Shown here: positions 1-7,900 of the stretch, in pieces
How the letters are laid out: every line of letters starts with the position of its first letter
How positions within the stretch are numbered: position 1 is the stretch's first letter
Assembly (NCBI RefSeq): GCF_000287055.2
Contig: NZ_AJYQ02000018.1
Location: 56,248-120,247, forward strand
Direction: 5' to 3'
DNA length: 64,000 nucleotides
From: Vibrio genomosp. F10 str. ZF-129
Lineage (GTDB): Bacteria > Pseudomonadota > Gammaproteobacteria > Enterobacterales > Vibrionaceae
Notes under the pieces: model-generated
Told to the model about the DNA's origin: nothing
The model's input: the letters and a program-made list of their open reading frames with translations, nothing else
The model's database searches: none
Position numbers and translations under genes: made by a program

Positions 1-1
1 T

Positions 2-166
2 ATAAAGAATCTGCGTCATACCTTGAGTTGGTTTGTGCTGAACTGGTTGCCAAGTTCAGGCTATCGTGGTGTGGATGGCTACGAACTGGAAGTGTACCCA
101 TTGAGTTACCAACCTTATGCTGCTAATGCTGAAATGGAATATTGGGTTCCTGTTGTTAAGCTGTAG
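2..166 (+). CDS. AraC-type regulator, C-terminal GyrI-like end (partial)
   Basis: Only the last 54 codons lie in the window; the gene runs off the left edge. The readable tail contains NWLPSSGYRGVDGYELEVYP, the typical end of the GyrI-like effector-binding domain that follows the AraC DNA-binding domain in many regulators. The protein encoded at 11605-12483 carries the same kind of tail (WLPSSGYE...FELYL). It lies 205 bp before a TonB-dependent receptor on the same strand. Whether it controls that receptor cannot be judged from the fragment. The family call rests only on the C-terminal motif. Confidence 0.7.
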   Translation: MKNLRHTLSWFVLNWLPSSGYRGVDGYELEVYPLSYQPYAANAEMEYWVPVVKL

Positions 167-324
167 CTGTGTCTACTTCAACTTTCCTCCTATAAATCTG
201 ACTTACCAATTTGGCTAATTGCATTTTAAATCAGCAATTGGCCTGCTTTTTAAACAACAAGAGAAGTTGTTTTGAAACGTGCACCAAATTGTTAACTATC
301 CCATTCAAAGATACATACAATGCA

Positions 325-343
325 AATGAGATTCATTACTATT
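325..343 (+). promoter_or_regulatory. Putative Fur box upstream of TonB receptor
   Basis: The 19-mer AATGAGATTCATTACTATT matches the Vibrio Fur-type pattern AATGANAATNATTNNCATT at 13 of 15 defined positions. It sits 28 bp before the receptor start, where repression of an iron-uptake gene is expected. The site is read directly; Fur binding is inferred. Confidence 0.55.
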
Positions 344-371
344 TATATTAAGCATTGGTACCGAGGGAATT

Positions 372-2495
372 ATGACCACTCACACACGTTTTAAATATTC
401 ATCACTTGCTGTTGCATTACTGACTGCACTCTCAGCACAAGCGTTGGCCGAAGAAACCATTACTGCGGCAGGCTCGAATGTAGAAACTGTGACTATTATG
501 GGCAAGGCTTATCGTAATACAGCCACAAAATCAGCACTCGAGCCAGAGGAAACGCCTCAAGGTATTACGATCATTGATGAAGAGCATTTAGAGCAACGAG
601 GTGTTCAATCTTTGAACCAAGCCCTACGTTATGCACCTGGCGTTGTCACTGAAAACCGCGGTGGATCAGTCGCTATGTTCGATTCATACTCTATTCGTGG
701 TTTTAAGACCAATAATGTTAACTACTATGATGGTCTATCACTTCAACAATTGAATGGATGGAACTTGCAGCCGCAGATTGACCCAATCGCAATGCAACAA
801 GTCGAGATCTTCAAAGGGCCGACGTCTGTGCTTTATGGCGCGATGCCACCGGGTGGTATGGTGAACATGATCGCTAAGGCACCGCAAACTGAACAATCAA
901 CTAAGGTTGGCGTTGCGACAGGCTCTCGAAACCTACAAGAAGCATCGATCGATACAGCGGGACAATTTGGTGACAGTGATTTTTCATACCGTTTGATCGC
1001 ACTTGCTCGTAAGCAAGATAGCCAAGTTGATAACGCAGAAGAAGAGCGCTACTTAATTGCCCCTTCTGTTGATTGGCAAGTAAGTGATAAAACACAAATC
1101 AACTTTAACCTGTATTACCAAAACGATCCTTCAATGGGCATCAACTCTGCAATGCCTTTGGAGGTATTGAAAGCGAGTGATCCTTCGGTTTCGATGGGGG
1201 ATAAGAACTGGAGTAAGTTTGAACGTGAAGTGTTGATGATGGGTTATAAAATTAACCATGACTTCAATGACAATTGGGCTTTTTTACAAAATGCTCGTTA
1301 CACTGATGCCTCTCTGTACCAAGAAAACACGTATCACTTTAGTTACGATGCGAATACGCCAAATCAATTATCTCGCGCTCTCTACTCAACAGATGAAAGC
1401 TTTAAAGGCTTTGTCATCGATAACCAACTGAGCGGCATTGTTGATGTAGGTTCAGTCGAACATAATCTGTTGCTTGGTTTAGATTACCAAGATTTGGATG
1501 GTAATGTTAACTACTCATCCTACAGCGCTAATGGCAGCGGTTTTAATCGTTTTGATCCACTGAATCCCAACAACGAACTATTAGATCGTCGTGATGTGAC
1601 TAAAACGGGCGAATACCTAGATGATACAACATCTAGTCAATTGGGTTTTTATCTTCAAGACCAGGTTCGACTAGACGCATTAGTGCTTATTGCCGGAGCA
1701 AGATTTGACCACTATAAATCAGAAAGTGATTACTACGCGCATGAGTCTGATCATAAGCAAGTCACTTATCGTCTAGGTGGTTTGTATCAGTTTGATAACG
1801 GACTATCCCCATTTGCAAGTTACGCGACTAGCTTCGAGCCAGCTCCTGGTGTTGATAAATCTGGTAATGAGTTCGATCCTGAAAATGCTCAGCAAGCCGA
1901 GATGGGTGTGAAGTACCTGTCTGACGATATGTCTAAAGAAGCGACTGTTTCGTTATTCCACATTGTTAAGCAAGATATGTTGATGACCGATCCAACAAAC
2001 GTTTATGGGCCAAAAATCCAAGTGGGTGAAGTTGTATCGAAAGGTGCAGAACTGTCTGGACGTTGGTTTGCGACCGAAAACTTCGATATTGCAGCAGCAT
2101 ATACCTATGTTGATATGGAAATCACAGAAGACTCTAGCAATGGTTTAGAAGGCACAACACCCATCTACGTGCCGGAACACACTGCAAACGTGTGGGCTAG
2201 TTACAACGTGTTCACTGGAATGTTAGCGGGTTCGCGCTTAAGTGCTGGTGCACGTTATGTGGGTGAAATGCAAATGGATGCGAGCAATACTCAAGGTAAA
2301 GTACCATCATACACCTTAGTTGACCTATCTGTCGGTTATGACCTAGGCGCTGCGAGTGAGACTTTATCGGGTGCTACAGCCAACCTAGCGGTTAACAATA
2401 TCTTCAATGAAGAATATTATGCGTGTTACGACCAATCTAATTGCTGGTTTGGTGCAGAGCAGTCTATAGAGTTAAGCGTGAACTATGAATTTTAA
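372..2495 (+). CDS. TonB-dependent ferric-siderophore receptor (ferrichrome/ferrioxamine type)
   Basis: A 707-residue outer-membrane receptor that would import a ferric hydroxamate-type siderophore using TonB energy. Residues 1-26 form a signal peptide cut after ALA. The plug domain covers about residues 50-170 (PQGITIIDEE; VEIFKGPTSVLYG; GGMVNMIAK), followed by a long beta-barrel ending in aromatic F707. A Cys pair near the end (ACYDQSNCWFGAEQS) is common in FhuA/FoxA-type receptors. Length is normal for the family. A Fur-box-like site precedes it and a strong hairpin follows, so it is probably a single-gene, iron-repressed unit. The exact siderophore cannot be told from sequence. Confidence 0.9.
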   Translation: MTTHTRFKYSSLAVALLTALSAQALAEETITAAGSNVETVTIMGKAYRNTATKSALEPEETPQGITIIDEEHLEQRGVQSLNQALRYAPGVVTENRGGSVAMFDSYSIRGFKTNNVNYYDGLSLQQLNGWNLQPQIDPIAMQQVEIFKGPTSVLYGAMPPGGMVNMIAKAPQTEQSTKVGVATGSRNLQEASIDTAGQFGDSDFSYRLIALARKQDSQVDNAEEERYLIAPSVDWQVSDKTQINFNLYYQNDPSMGINSAMPLEVLKASDPSVSMGDKNWSKFEREVLMMGYKINHDFNDNWAFLQNARYTDASLYQENTYHFSYDANTPNQLSRALYSTDESFKGFVIDNQLSGIVDVGSVEHNLLLGLDYQDLDGNVNYSSYSANGSGFNRFDPLNPNNELLDRRDVTKTGEYLDDTTSSQLGFYLQDQVRLDALVLIAGARFDHYKSESDYYAHESDHKQVTYRLGGLYQFDNGLSPFASYATSFEPAPGVDKSGNEFDPENAQQAEMGVKYLSDDMSKEATVSLFHIVKQDMLMTDPTNVYGPKIQVGEVVSKGAELSGRWFATENFDIAAAYTYVDMEITEDSSNGLEGTTPIYVPEHTANVWASYNVFTGMLAGSRLSAGARYVGEMQMDASNTQGKVPSYTLVDLSVGYDLGAASETLSGATANLAVNNIFNEEYYACYDQSNCWFGAEQSIELSVNYEF

Positions 2496-2858
2496 CTAGG
2501 TTACGAGGATCAATGTTTAAAGCAGCCTTAATTAGGCTGCTTTAAATAGGCCTAATCGGAGTGAGGCGGACCATCCCATTAGGTCTTGCGCTTTTTACCA
2601 TCCAATTTACTTGAGTTGGCGACCTAGTCTTAGACCAACTAAGCCCCCTTTATTCGTTCTACGCCACAAACGACTTTGGAAAAAGTCGGTATGAAACAAT
2701 AAAAGCATTATTAATTAAATGGTTATAAATGTGTGCGCCTCGCATTTTTATGCAATTATGTTAGTAATTTGACGCTATCTATGGCTTAGGTATGTATTTA
2801 TTGAATGAATATCGTTAGCGTGTAAATCTCTATTCATCGTTACAGTTAAGGAAACATC
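2496..2858. other. Spacer between TonB receptor and BASS transporter
   Basis: A 363-bp gap. It holds the terminator at 2519-2543 and, presumably, the promoter of the next gene. A weak imperfect hairpin lies near 2667-2690 (CGACTTTGGAAAAAGTCG). No convincing gene or RNA was seen in the rest. Confidence 0.5.
2519..2543 (+). terminator. Rho-independent terminator after TonB receptor
   Basis: AAAGCAGCCT pairs with AGGCTGCTTT around a 5-nt loop, starting 23 bp after the receptor stop. The symmetric A and T tracts suggest it could act in both directions. Confidence 0.8.
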
Positions 2859-3806
2859 ATGATCAGGATGGTCACCCAGTTATTCCCGCTATGGGCTTTA
2901 CTGCTTTCATTTATTGCCTACTCTACACCAGATGCTTTTGTTGGACTCAAAGGCTATATCGTTCCGCTGCTCACCATCATCATGTTGACGATGGGGTTGA
3001 CGTTAAAACCCAGTGATTTTGCGGGCGTATTGAGTAAGCTCCCTGTTGTTGGTGTTGGGCTGATTTTACAGTTTTCTGTTATGCCAATTGCCGCTTTACT
3101 GATTAGTATCGCGATGGGGTTCGATACTGAATTAACCGTGGGTATGGTATTGGTCGGTTCGGTGGCTGGTGGCACAGCATCTAATGTAATGTGCTATTTG
3201 GCTCGCGGTGATGTTGCTCTGTCGATTTCCATGACGGCATTATCAACATTGGTTGGCGTGGTGGCGACACCATTCTTGGTTCAGCTTTTGGTCGGGCAGA
3301 CCGTCGACGTACCCGTGACTAGCATGTTGGTGAGTTTACTTAAGATTGTTTTAGCGCCAGTGATCATCGGCGTTATCCTTAACGTCTTACTTCAGTCGAC
3401 GATAAAGAAAGTTGAACCTGTATTGCCAGTGATCTCAATGGTCGCCATTGTGGTGATTATTGCCATTGTTGTAGCATTAAACGCTGAAAGATTGGCAACC
3501 ATTGGTCCTTTGGTCGCGTTGGCTGTAATACTCCACAATTCATTGGGTTTAGTGTTTGGTTTCTATGTTCCTAAATTACTTGGCTTCGATGAAAAAACCT
3601 GTCGCACCGTTGCATTGGAAGTTGGTTTGCAAAACTCGGGTTTAGCGACGGCATTAGCAATGAAGTATTTCACGCCAGCTTCCGCTGTAGCAGGAACAAT
3701 TTTTTCAATTTGGCACAACCTTTCAGGTTCAGTAGTGGCAGCGCTTTGGGCTCGAAAAGTAAAACAAGCTGAAGAAGAGCAGAGCAAACCCGTTCTAGAG
3801 TCATAG
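2859..3806 (+). CDS. BASS-family (bile acid:sodium symporter-like) transporter
   Basis: A 315-residue integral membrane protein with nine or ten hydrophobic segments spanning almost its whole length and a short charged tail. The SBF/BASS family fold is indicated by the overall pattern and by conserved stretches such as GSVAGGTASNVMCYLARGD and ALEVGLQNSGLATALA, which correspond to the family's crossover helices near the sodium sites. Bacterial members move organic anions (pantoate, keto acids, bile acids) with sodium, and the substrate here is unknown. The start is supported by AAGGAAAC 5 bp upstream. A hairpin terminator follows, so it appears monocistronic. Confidence 0.88.
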   Translation: MIRMVTQLFPLWALLLSFIAYSTPDAFVGLKGYIVPLLTIIMLTMGLTLKPSDFAGVLSKLPVVGVGLILQFSVMPIAALLISIAMGFDTELTVGMVLVGSVAGGTASNVMCYLARGDVALSISMTALSTLVGVVATPFLVQLLVGQTVDVPVTSMLVSLLKIVLAPVIIGVILNVLLQSTIKKVEPVLPVISMVAIVVIIAIVVALNAERLATIGPLVALAVILHNSLGLVFGFYVPKLLGFDEKTCRTVALEVGLQNSGLATALAMKYFTPASAVAGTIFSIWHNLSGSVVAALWARKVKQAEEEQSKPVLES

Positions 3807-4266
3807 TGGTTTTTAGGATTAATGTGTTCTAGCCAATAGAAGAGGCCAGCGAATGCTGGTCTTTTTGCATCTTATAGGGGGATGAGTTGTACCATTGATG
3901 AAGTGGAGATGAAGTGAGTCGATTTCGCTTGCTCAATCGAAGGATTAGCCGATATAAAGCTTAGGCATGTTAACTGCCTGTTCTCTATGCAAATCATTTT
4001 CACAGTGCTCATTTCTTTTTTAGATTGTTCAAGATATGTACTGATTAAAAAAGCTCATAATTAGAAGCAACATCATTTTATGAAGATGCTTTTCCTCAAT
4101 AACTGTGATTCTCATTCCTATCAATAAAATACCGGCTGTGGTGGATAGACATTATAAATATATCTTGTTGTTTCTTAGTACAAAACTATAAAAAAAATCA
4201 AGTCATGGTGGTCTCTTAATAACCATTAGGGCCGTTTGGGATAATAAAACAATAGAGAGTGAATAA
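3807..4266. other. Spacer upstream of LPMO gene
   Basis: A 460-bp gap. It contains the terminator at 3842-3866 and an AT-rich stretch that should hold the LPMO promoter. A poor Fur-like match on the minus strand (4098-4116, three mismatches at defined positions) is not convincing. No ORF with a ribosome site was found. Confidence 0.45.
3842..3866 (+). terminator. Rho-independent terminator after BASS transporter
   Basis: GAGGCCAGC and GCTGGTCTT arms enclose a GAAT loop and are followed by a T run, 36 bp after the transporter stop. Confidence 0.8.
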
Positions 4267-5760
4267 GTGGCAGCAACGAATCATATTCTTAAATTAGCAG
4301 TGGGTATGGCTATTCTATCGAGTGCACCGTCTTTGGTAAGTGCGCATGGCTGGTCAGAATTTCCGAATGCCCGACAGAACATTTGTTATGAACAAGGTGG
4401 AATTTGGTCGGGTACTCCACCTAATGAAGCTTGTGCTCAAGCAAAAGACATTTCAGGCACTTATCCGTTCGTACAACGTAATGAGTACGCTAAGAACATT
4501 CCGGATTTCAATAGTTTTAGTGCGGTAAAAGCTGCAATTCCGGATGGTACATTATGCTATGCCAATGACGCCCAAAAGCGTGGCATGGGAGCCAGTCACA
4601 CGGGTTGGAAACGTACAGAATTAAAAACGGGAACCTTTGAGTATGTCTTTAATGCTACTGCACCTCATAACCCTTCGTTTTGGGAGTTTTATCTAACCAA
4701 ACCGAATGCAGACCTTAGCAAGCAACTCGCTTGGGGAGATCTCGATCTTATACAGACGGAAGGAAATGTCCCTGTCAATGCTGGCAAGTACCGCATTAAT
4801 GTGACGATACCTTCAGAACGCAGTGGAGACGCCATACTATTTGTACGTTGGCAGCGTGATGATGCTGTTGGTGAAGGTTTCTACAATTGTTCAGATATTA
4901 CTATCGTCGGTGGTGATACACCTCCACCAGAGCCTACCCCGAAACCTGATTTAATAAGGGGTGAACTCTTTGTTGCAACTGAATTTGGCACGCCAAAAGC
5001 TGGGGATACGGTTAAGTACGATATTATTAACCAATACGGTGAAGTGGCGCGTAGCTTCGATCTCCTCGTTGATGATTCAAACACTAATGATTGGGCCCGC
5101 TTACTGGCTTCTGAAATCAACGGATGGCATAAAGAGTTTAAGGACGGTGCCGTATTCATTGGTGATTGGCATGAAGAAATGCAGCATTACATGTATTTCC
5201 AAAACGATCCTTCGCGTAACTTCTTCAACTCAAAAGATGGCAGTGAGTCTGGATTACTGACCCTGTTTAAAGGAGATGACGGTAGTGTTGAACCGTTAGA
5301 GGGCGATATTTACGAGCTTGTGACCAGCGATAACGTTGTTAACGCCGGAGACAAGGTGGTTATCGTAACAGGAGAAGCAGCAATCGTTACACAGACTCAG
5401 GGATCTACTGTCGACATCCAAAATAACGGGACGTCTTCAATTATCATTGATACCAAGGCCATTACCGCGAATGACATATTGTCATTTGCTGCGAGTGCCA
5501 TAGACAGCGAGCGTGTTGAAACGTTCACGTTTGAAGTTATTGTAGATGATGGTGGAGTCACGCCAGAGCCAGAGCCAGAGCCAGAGCCAGAACCAGAACC
5601 AGAACCAGGAACTTGGGATTCGTCTACAACATATTTAGGTGGAGATGTAGTTATTTATGCGGGTCAAGCGTGGAAAGCCCAATGGTGGTCTCGCGGAGGT
5701 GAAAACCCTGAAGCAACCTACAAAAACGACAAGTGGGGAGTTTGGCGCCCAGCAAACTAG
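4267..5760 (+). CDS. Secreted AA10 lytic polysaccharide monooxygenase with C-terminal CBM5/12
   Basis: A 497-residue exported copper enzyme that would cleave chitin oxidatively (cellulose is possible). Residues 1-26 are a signal peptide cut at VSA/HGW, so mature His1 (H27) is free to form the copper histidine brace. The second brace His is H134 in TAPHNPSFWEFYLTKPN, and the axial Phe lies in EGFYNC. The AA10 domain spans about 27-216. A PPPEPTPKPD linker leads to a central region (about 228-430) that I cannot assign, then a Pro-Glu repeat and a CBM5/12 chitin-binding module (about 449-497, rich in Trp). The start is GTG with AGAGAG 7 bp upstream. Type II secretion is likely. Confidence 0.9.
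   Translation: MAATNHILKLAVGMAILSSAPSLVSAHGWSEFPNARQNICYEQGGIWSGTPPNEACAQAKDISGTYPFVQRNEYAKNIPDFNSFSAVKAAIPDGTLCYANDAQKRGMGASHTGWKRTELKTGTFEYVFNATAPHNPSFWEFYLTKPNADLSKQLAWGDLDLIQTEGNVPVNAGKYRINVTIPSERSGDAILFVRWQRDDAVGEGFYNCSDITIVGGDTPPPEPTPKPDLIRGELFVATEFGTPKAGDTVKYDIINQYGEVARSFDLLVDDSNTNDWARLLASEINGWHKEFKDGAVFIGDWHEEMQHYMYFQNDPSRNFFNSKDGSESGLLTLFKGDDGSVEPLEGDIYELVTSDNVVNAGDKVVIVTGEAAIVTQTQGSTVDIQNNGTSSIIIDTKAITANDILSFAASAIDSERVETFTFEVIVDDGGVTPEPEPEPEPEPEPEPGTWDSSTTYLGGDVVIYAGQAWKAQWWSRGGENPEATYKNDKWGVWRPAN
5563..5604 (+). repeat. CCAGAR hexamer tandem repeat encoding Pro-Glu linker
   Basis: Seven in-frame copies of a 6-bp unit (four CCAGAG, then three CCAGAA) encode a Pro-Glu ladder that separates the central region from the CBM5/12. 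Such repeats expand and contract by slippage, so linker length may vary between strains. Confidence 0.9.
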
Positions 5761-5829
5761 TTGTTCTCGACTTTCTCTTGCTCAATGCGGTTGAGTGATA
5801 CCTCAAAGCGACATCTCAAAGCAAACATA

Positions 5830-5865
5830 AGTGGCACCACATGGTATTAATGTGGTGCCACTTTT
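5830..5865 (+). terminator. Rho-independent terminator after LPMO
   Basis: A perfect 13-bp stem (AGTGGCACCACAT with its complement) around a 7-nt loop is followed by TTTT, about 70 bp after the LPMO stop. Confidence 0.85.
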
Positions 5866-5904
5866 GTAGAATGTAACAGTGGTACGGATACTCTTTCTAG
5901 TTGT

Positions 5905-5952
5905 AGGAAGTACTAGTGGTAGAAAGTACTAGTTGAAGAAAGCAATGGTTGA
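5905..5952. repeat. Three-copy 16-bp degenerate tandem repeat
   Basis: Units are AGGAAGTACTAGTGGT, AGAAAGTACTAGTTGA and AGAAAGCAATGGTTGA, with a weaker copy just before. The unit resembles the 13-bp repeat at 25605-25690. It lies between the LPMO terminator and the end of the WYL regulator gene, outside coding sequence. Confidence 0.7.
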
Positions 5953-5978
5953 GAGCATGTCTATTTAAAAAACACCCG

Positions 5979-6746
5979 TTACATACTATCGAAGTAATCT
6001 CCGTATTCATCCAGTAAACTTCGTGGGCTTCTGAGGCGAAAACGCTCATTGTCAACAACCGCGTCAGTTATTCTATCGATTCGAAATAACCTAGGCGCGG
6101 CTCTTAAATAGTCCCACCCTAAAAGATACCAAGCGGGCCAGTTGAGCAGTATAAATTGCGGTTCTATGCACCTTTGCGTTTCACTTCCTTTTTCTGAAAT
6201 GTAGTGAATTGAGAGCTTTTTCTGCTGTATAAATGCCTGGCTAATGTCATTAAAAAAAGGATAACGCGTATTGGTTACTGTACTTGCGACTGGCTCGGAA
6301 GCAATAGCACCAACCAATACTCGCTGGCGTAAAAGGTTTATACGTTTCTGTTGTTCATTGTTCAGAAAAAAGGTGAGCTTATTTTTTACGCTAGATATGT
6401 TGTCCCCTAATATGGGACACCTTAGTGAGTCGGTTAGCGCGAGTGCCATCAAAGTATTTAAAATTTCTTCATCACTTAAAAAAAATCGAGGGGGACGAGT
6501 CATTCCTCTCAACGCTATGCCGCCCCCTGTGCCTCGCTCTGCGTCAATATCGTAGCCTTGCTGGCGCAACAAGGTAATGTCTCGAGATATGCTTCTAACC
6601 GAAATCCCAAGTTCATTGGCTAACTCTTTAGCTGTCCAAAGATTCTTGTTTTCTAAAAGACCAATCAGGTTATCCAATCTTTCTTGCCTGTTTTGAAAGC
6701 CGCGCATTATTAATGTGTCATTTAGTGTCTTATTTGTACGTAGCAT
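5979..6746 (-). CDS. WYL-domain transcriptional regulator (DeoR-like HTH)
   Basis: A 255-residue regulator. Residues about 18-75 form an N-terminal HTH_11-type winged helix (RLDNLIGLLENKNLWTAKEL; NELGISVRSISRDITLLRQQGYDI), followed by a GGGIALRG wing. The C-terminal half is a WYL ligand-sensing domain (LSIHYISEKG; NWPAWYLLGWDYLRAAPRLFRIDRI). It is divergent from the small exported protein at 6909-7301 and probably controls it, itself or both. A later start at codon 14 (MRGFQN) is possible; neither start has a clear ribosome site. The effector is unknown. Confidence 0.88.
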   Translation of the reverse strand: MLRTNKTLNDTLIMRGFQNRQERLDNLIGLLENKNLWTAKELANELGISVRSISRDITLLRQQGYDIDAERGTGGGIALRGMTRPPRFFLSDEEILNTLMALALTDSLRCPILGDNISSVKNKLTFFLNNEQQKRINLLRQRVLVGAIASEPVASTVTNTRYPFFNDISQAFIQQKKLSIHYISEKGSETQRCIEPQFILLNWPAWYLLGWDYLRAAPRLFRIDRITDAVVDNERFRLRSPRSLLDEYGDYFDSM

Positions 6747-6810
6747 AGCATTTCACTTCATTTTGAGACAGCGTCGTCACATCAACTTTGCGCTATACAT
6801 CGACTTGGAG

Positions 6811-6880
6811 TAATAAACGTTTCTTAACTAATAGCTTCATAACTAATAGCTTCTTAAAAAAACGCTTCTTAAATAAACGA
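6811..6880. repeat. 15-bp tandem repeat in the WYL/ABM intergenic region
   Basis: Four consecutive units with a 15-bp period: AATAAACGTTTCTT (14), AACTAATAGCTTCAT, AACTAATAGCTTCTT and AAAAAAACGCTTCTT, then a partial AAATAAACGA. It lies immediately upstream of the exported ABM protein gene and downstream of its divergent regulator's start. It may be a regulator-binding array or a slippage product. Confidence 0.75.
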
Positions 6881-6908
6881 TTGCAACATCAACACAGGGA
6901 ATATGAGA

Positions 6909-7301
6909 ATGAAAACACTGACAGCGGGTTTAACTACAATGGGCTTAACCACAGCAGTTCTAGCTTCTTCGGTGAGTGCTGCGTCGACATTTGAAATTGT
7001 GAACACTCAATTTATTGCAGGGGTCAGTTATCAAGAGCAGCAGAAGGCGATGGACAGTTTGAATTCAATAGTGAAGCATTTTGATGGCTTTCAAAGCCGA
7101 AGTTATTTCTACAGTGAAGAGCTGAATCGTTGGACCGACATCGTGATTTGGGAAAGCTTGGAACTCGCTAAATCGGCTAGCGTAAAGGCGATGGAAGACC
7201 CACATGCTCAGCAAGTGTTTTCTATCATGGACATGGAAACGACGATTTTTTCACACTATCGTTCGATAGGGCACATTGAAGCAGAAACAACGACCAAATA
7301 G
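6909..7301 (+). CDS. Exported dimeric alpha/beta-barrel (ABM-like) protein
   Basis: A 130-residue protein of unknown function. Residues 1-25 form a signal peptide ending SVSA, so the product should be periplasmic. The mature part (FEIVNTQFI... WTDIVIWESLELAKSA) has the strand-helix rhythm and aromatic pattern of antibiotic-biosynthesis-monooxygenase / dimeric alpha-beta barrel proteins, although those are usually cytoplasmic. The ATG at 6909 is preferred because AGGGA lies 8 bp upstream; the ATG at 6903 would be too close to it. The divergent WYL regulator is the obvious candidate controller. Confidence 0.7.
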   Translation: MKTLTAGLTTMGLTTAVLASSVSAASTFEIVNTQFIAGVSYQEQQKAMDSLNSIVKHFDGFQSRSYFYSEELNRWTDIVIWESLELAKSASVKAMEDPHAQQVFSIMDMETTIFSHYRSIGHIEAETTTK

Positions 7302-7363
7302 AGGCGAAGGGCGCTGAGAAAAGACGCTTTTTACATCGTTAAATAAATCAAGGAGTAAAGTAA

Positions 7364-7780
7364 ATGACTCAAACAGAAAGCCGTTGCCTTTGTGGTGCTG
7401 TAAACATTGTTGCTGAAGACATTAACCCGAAGTTTACGGTGTGCCACTGTCAATCATGCAGAACATGGGGTGGAGCCCCCTTCTTTGCGGTGAAATGCGG
7501 CTCAAAAGTAAAAATTGAAGGTAATGACTTCATCAAAACCTATGAATCGTCATCTTGGGCATTGAGAGGTTTTTGCTCCGAATGTGGTACCCATCTTTTT
7601 TATCAGCTGAAAGCAACCGGTGAGTACAACATGCCGGTAGGTTTGTTTCCAAATTTGAATGGATTGGAAATGGATATGCAGTATTTCATTGATAGGAAGC
7701 CAAGTTATTATTGTTTTTCAAATGAAACCCAAGAGATGACAACAGATGAGATAATGGCTTATTTTGCAGACAAAGTGTAA
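7364..7780 (+). CDS. GFA / Mss4-like zinc-binding family protein
   Basis: A 138-residue protein of the glutathione-dependent formaldehyde-activating (GFA/CENP-V) fold. Zinc-ligand cysteines are visible in CLCGAV, CHCQSC and CSECGT, with the family's WALRGFCSECGTHLF segment. Members bind zinc and sometimes glutathione; most have no proven reaction. AAGGAG lies 8 bp before the start. It is 62 bp after the ABM protein gene on the same strand, so co-transcription is possible but not shown. Confidence 0.85.
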   Translation: MTQTESRCLCGAVNIVAEDINPKFTVCHCQSCRTWGGAPFFAVKCGSKVKIEGNDFIKTYESSSWALRGFCSECGTHLFYQLKATGEYNMPVGLFPNLNGLEMDMQYFIDRKPSYYCFSNETQEMTTDEIMAYFADKV

Positions 7781-7838
7781 ATACGTACAGGAACTTGTTT
7801 TGTAGAAAACCGGCCGGTTGATCATGGAATAGCGTAGT

Positions 7839-7870
7839 AATAGTGAGCAGTTTTTGCTCACTATTATTCT
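7839..7870. terminator. Bidirectional terminator between GFA and LysR genes
   Basis: AATAGTGAGCA and TGCTCACTATT form an 11-bp stem around a T-rich loop, between two converging genes. T or A runs flank it only weakly. Confidence 0.7.
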
Positions 7871-7900
7871 ATTCTGAAATTGAATTCACGTTGTTTAGGA

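Noticed and set aside
4098..4116. Fur-like site before the LPMO gene
   Set aside because: Three mismatches at defined positions and it is 150 bp from the start; no iron link for an LPMO.
6788..6994. Open frame with five-residue repeats (NKRFLTNSF)
   Set aside because: The repeats are the translation of the 15-bp DNA array; the frame overlaps the real exported-protein gene in another phase.
7808..7819. Palindrome AACCGGCCGGTT
   Set aside because: A perfect 12-bp palindrome, but isolated, with no repeat elsewhere and no gene start nearby; too short to interpret.
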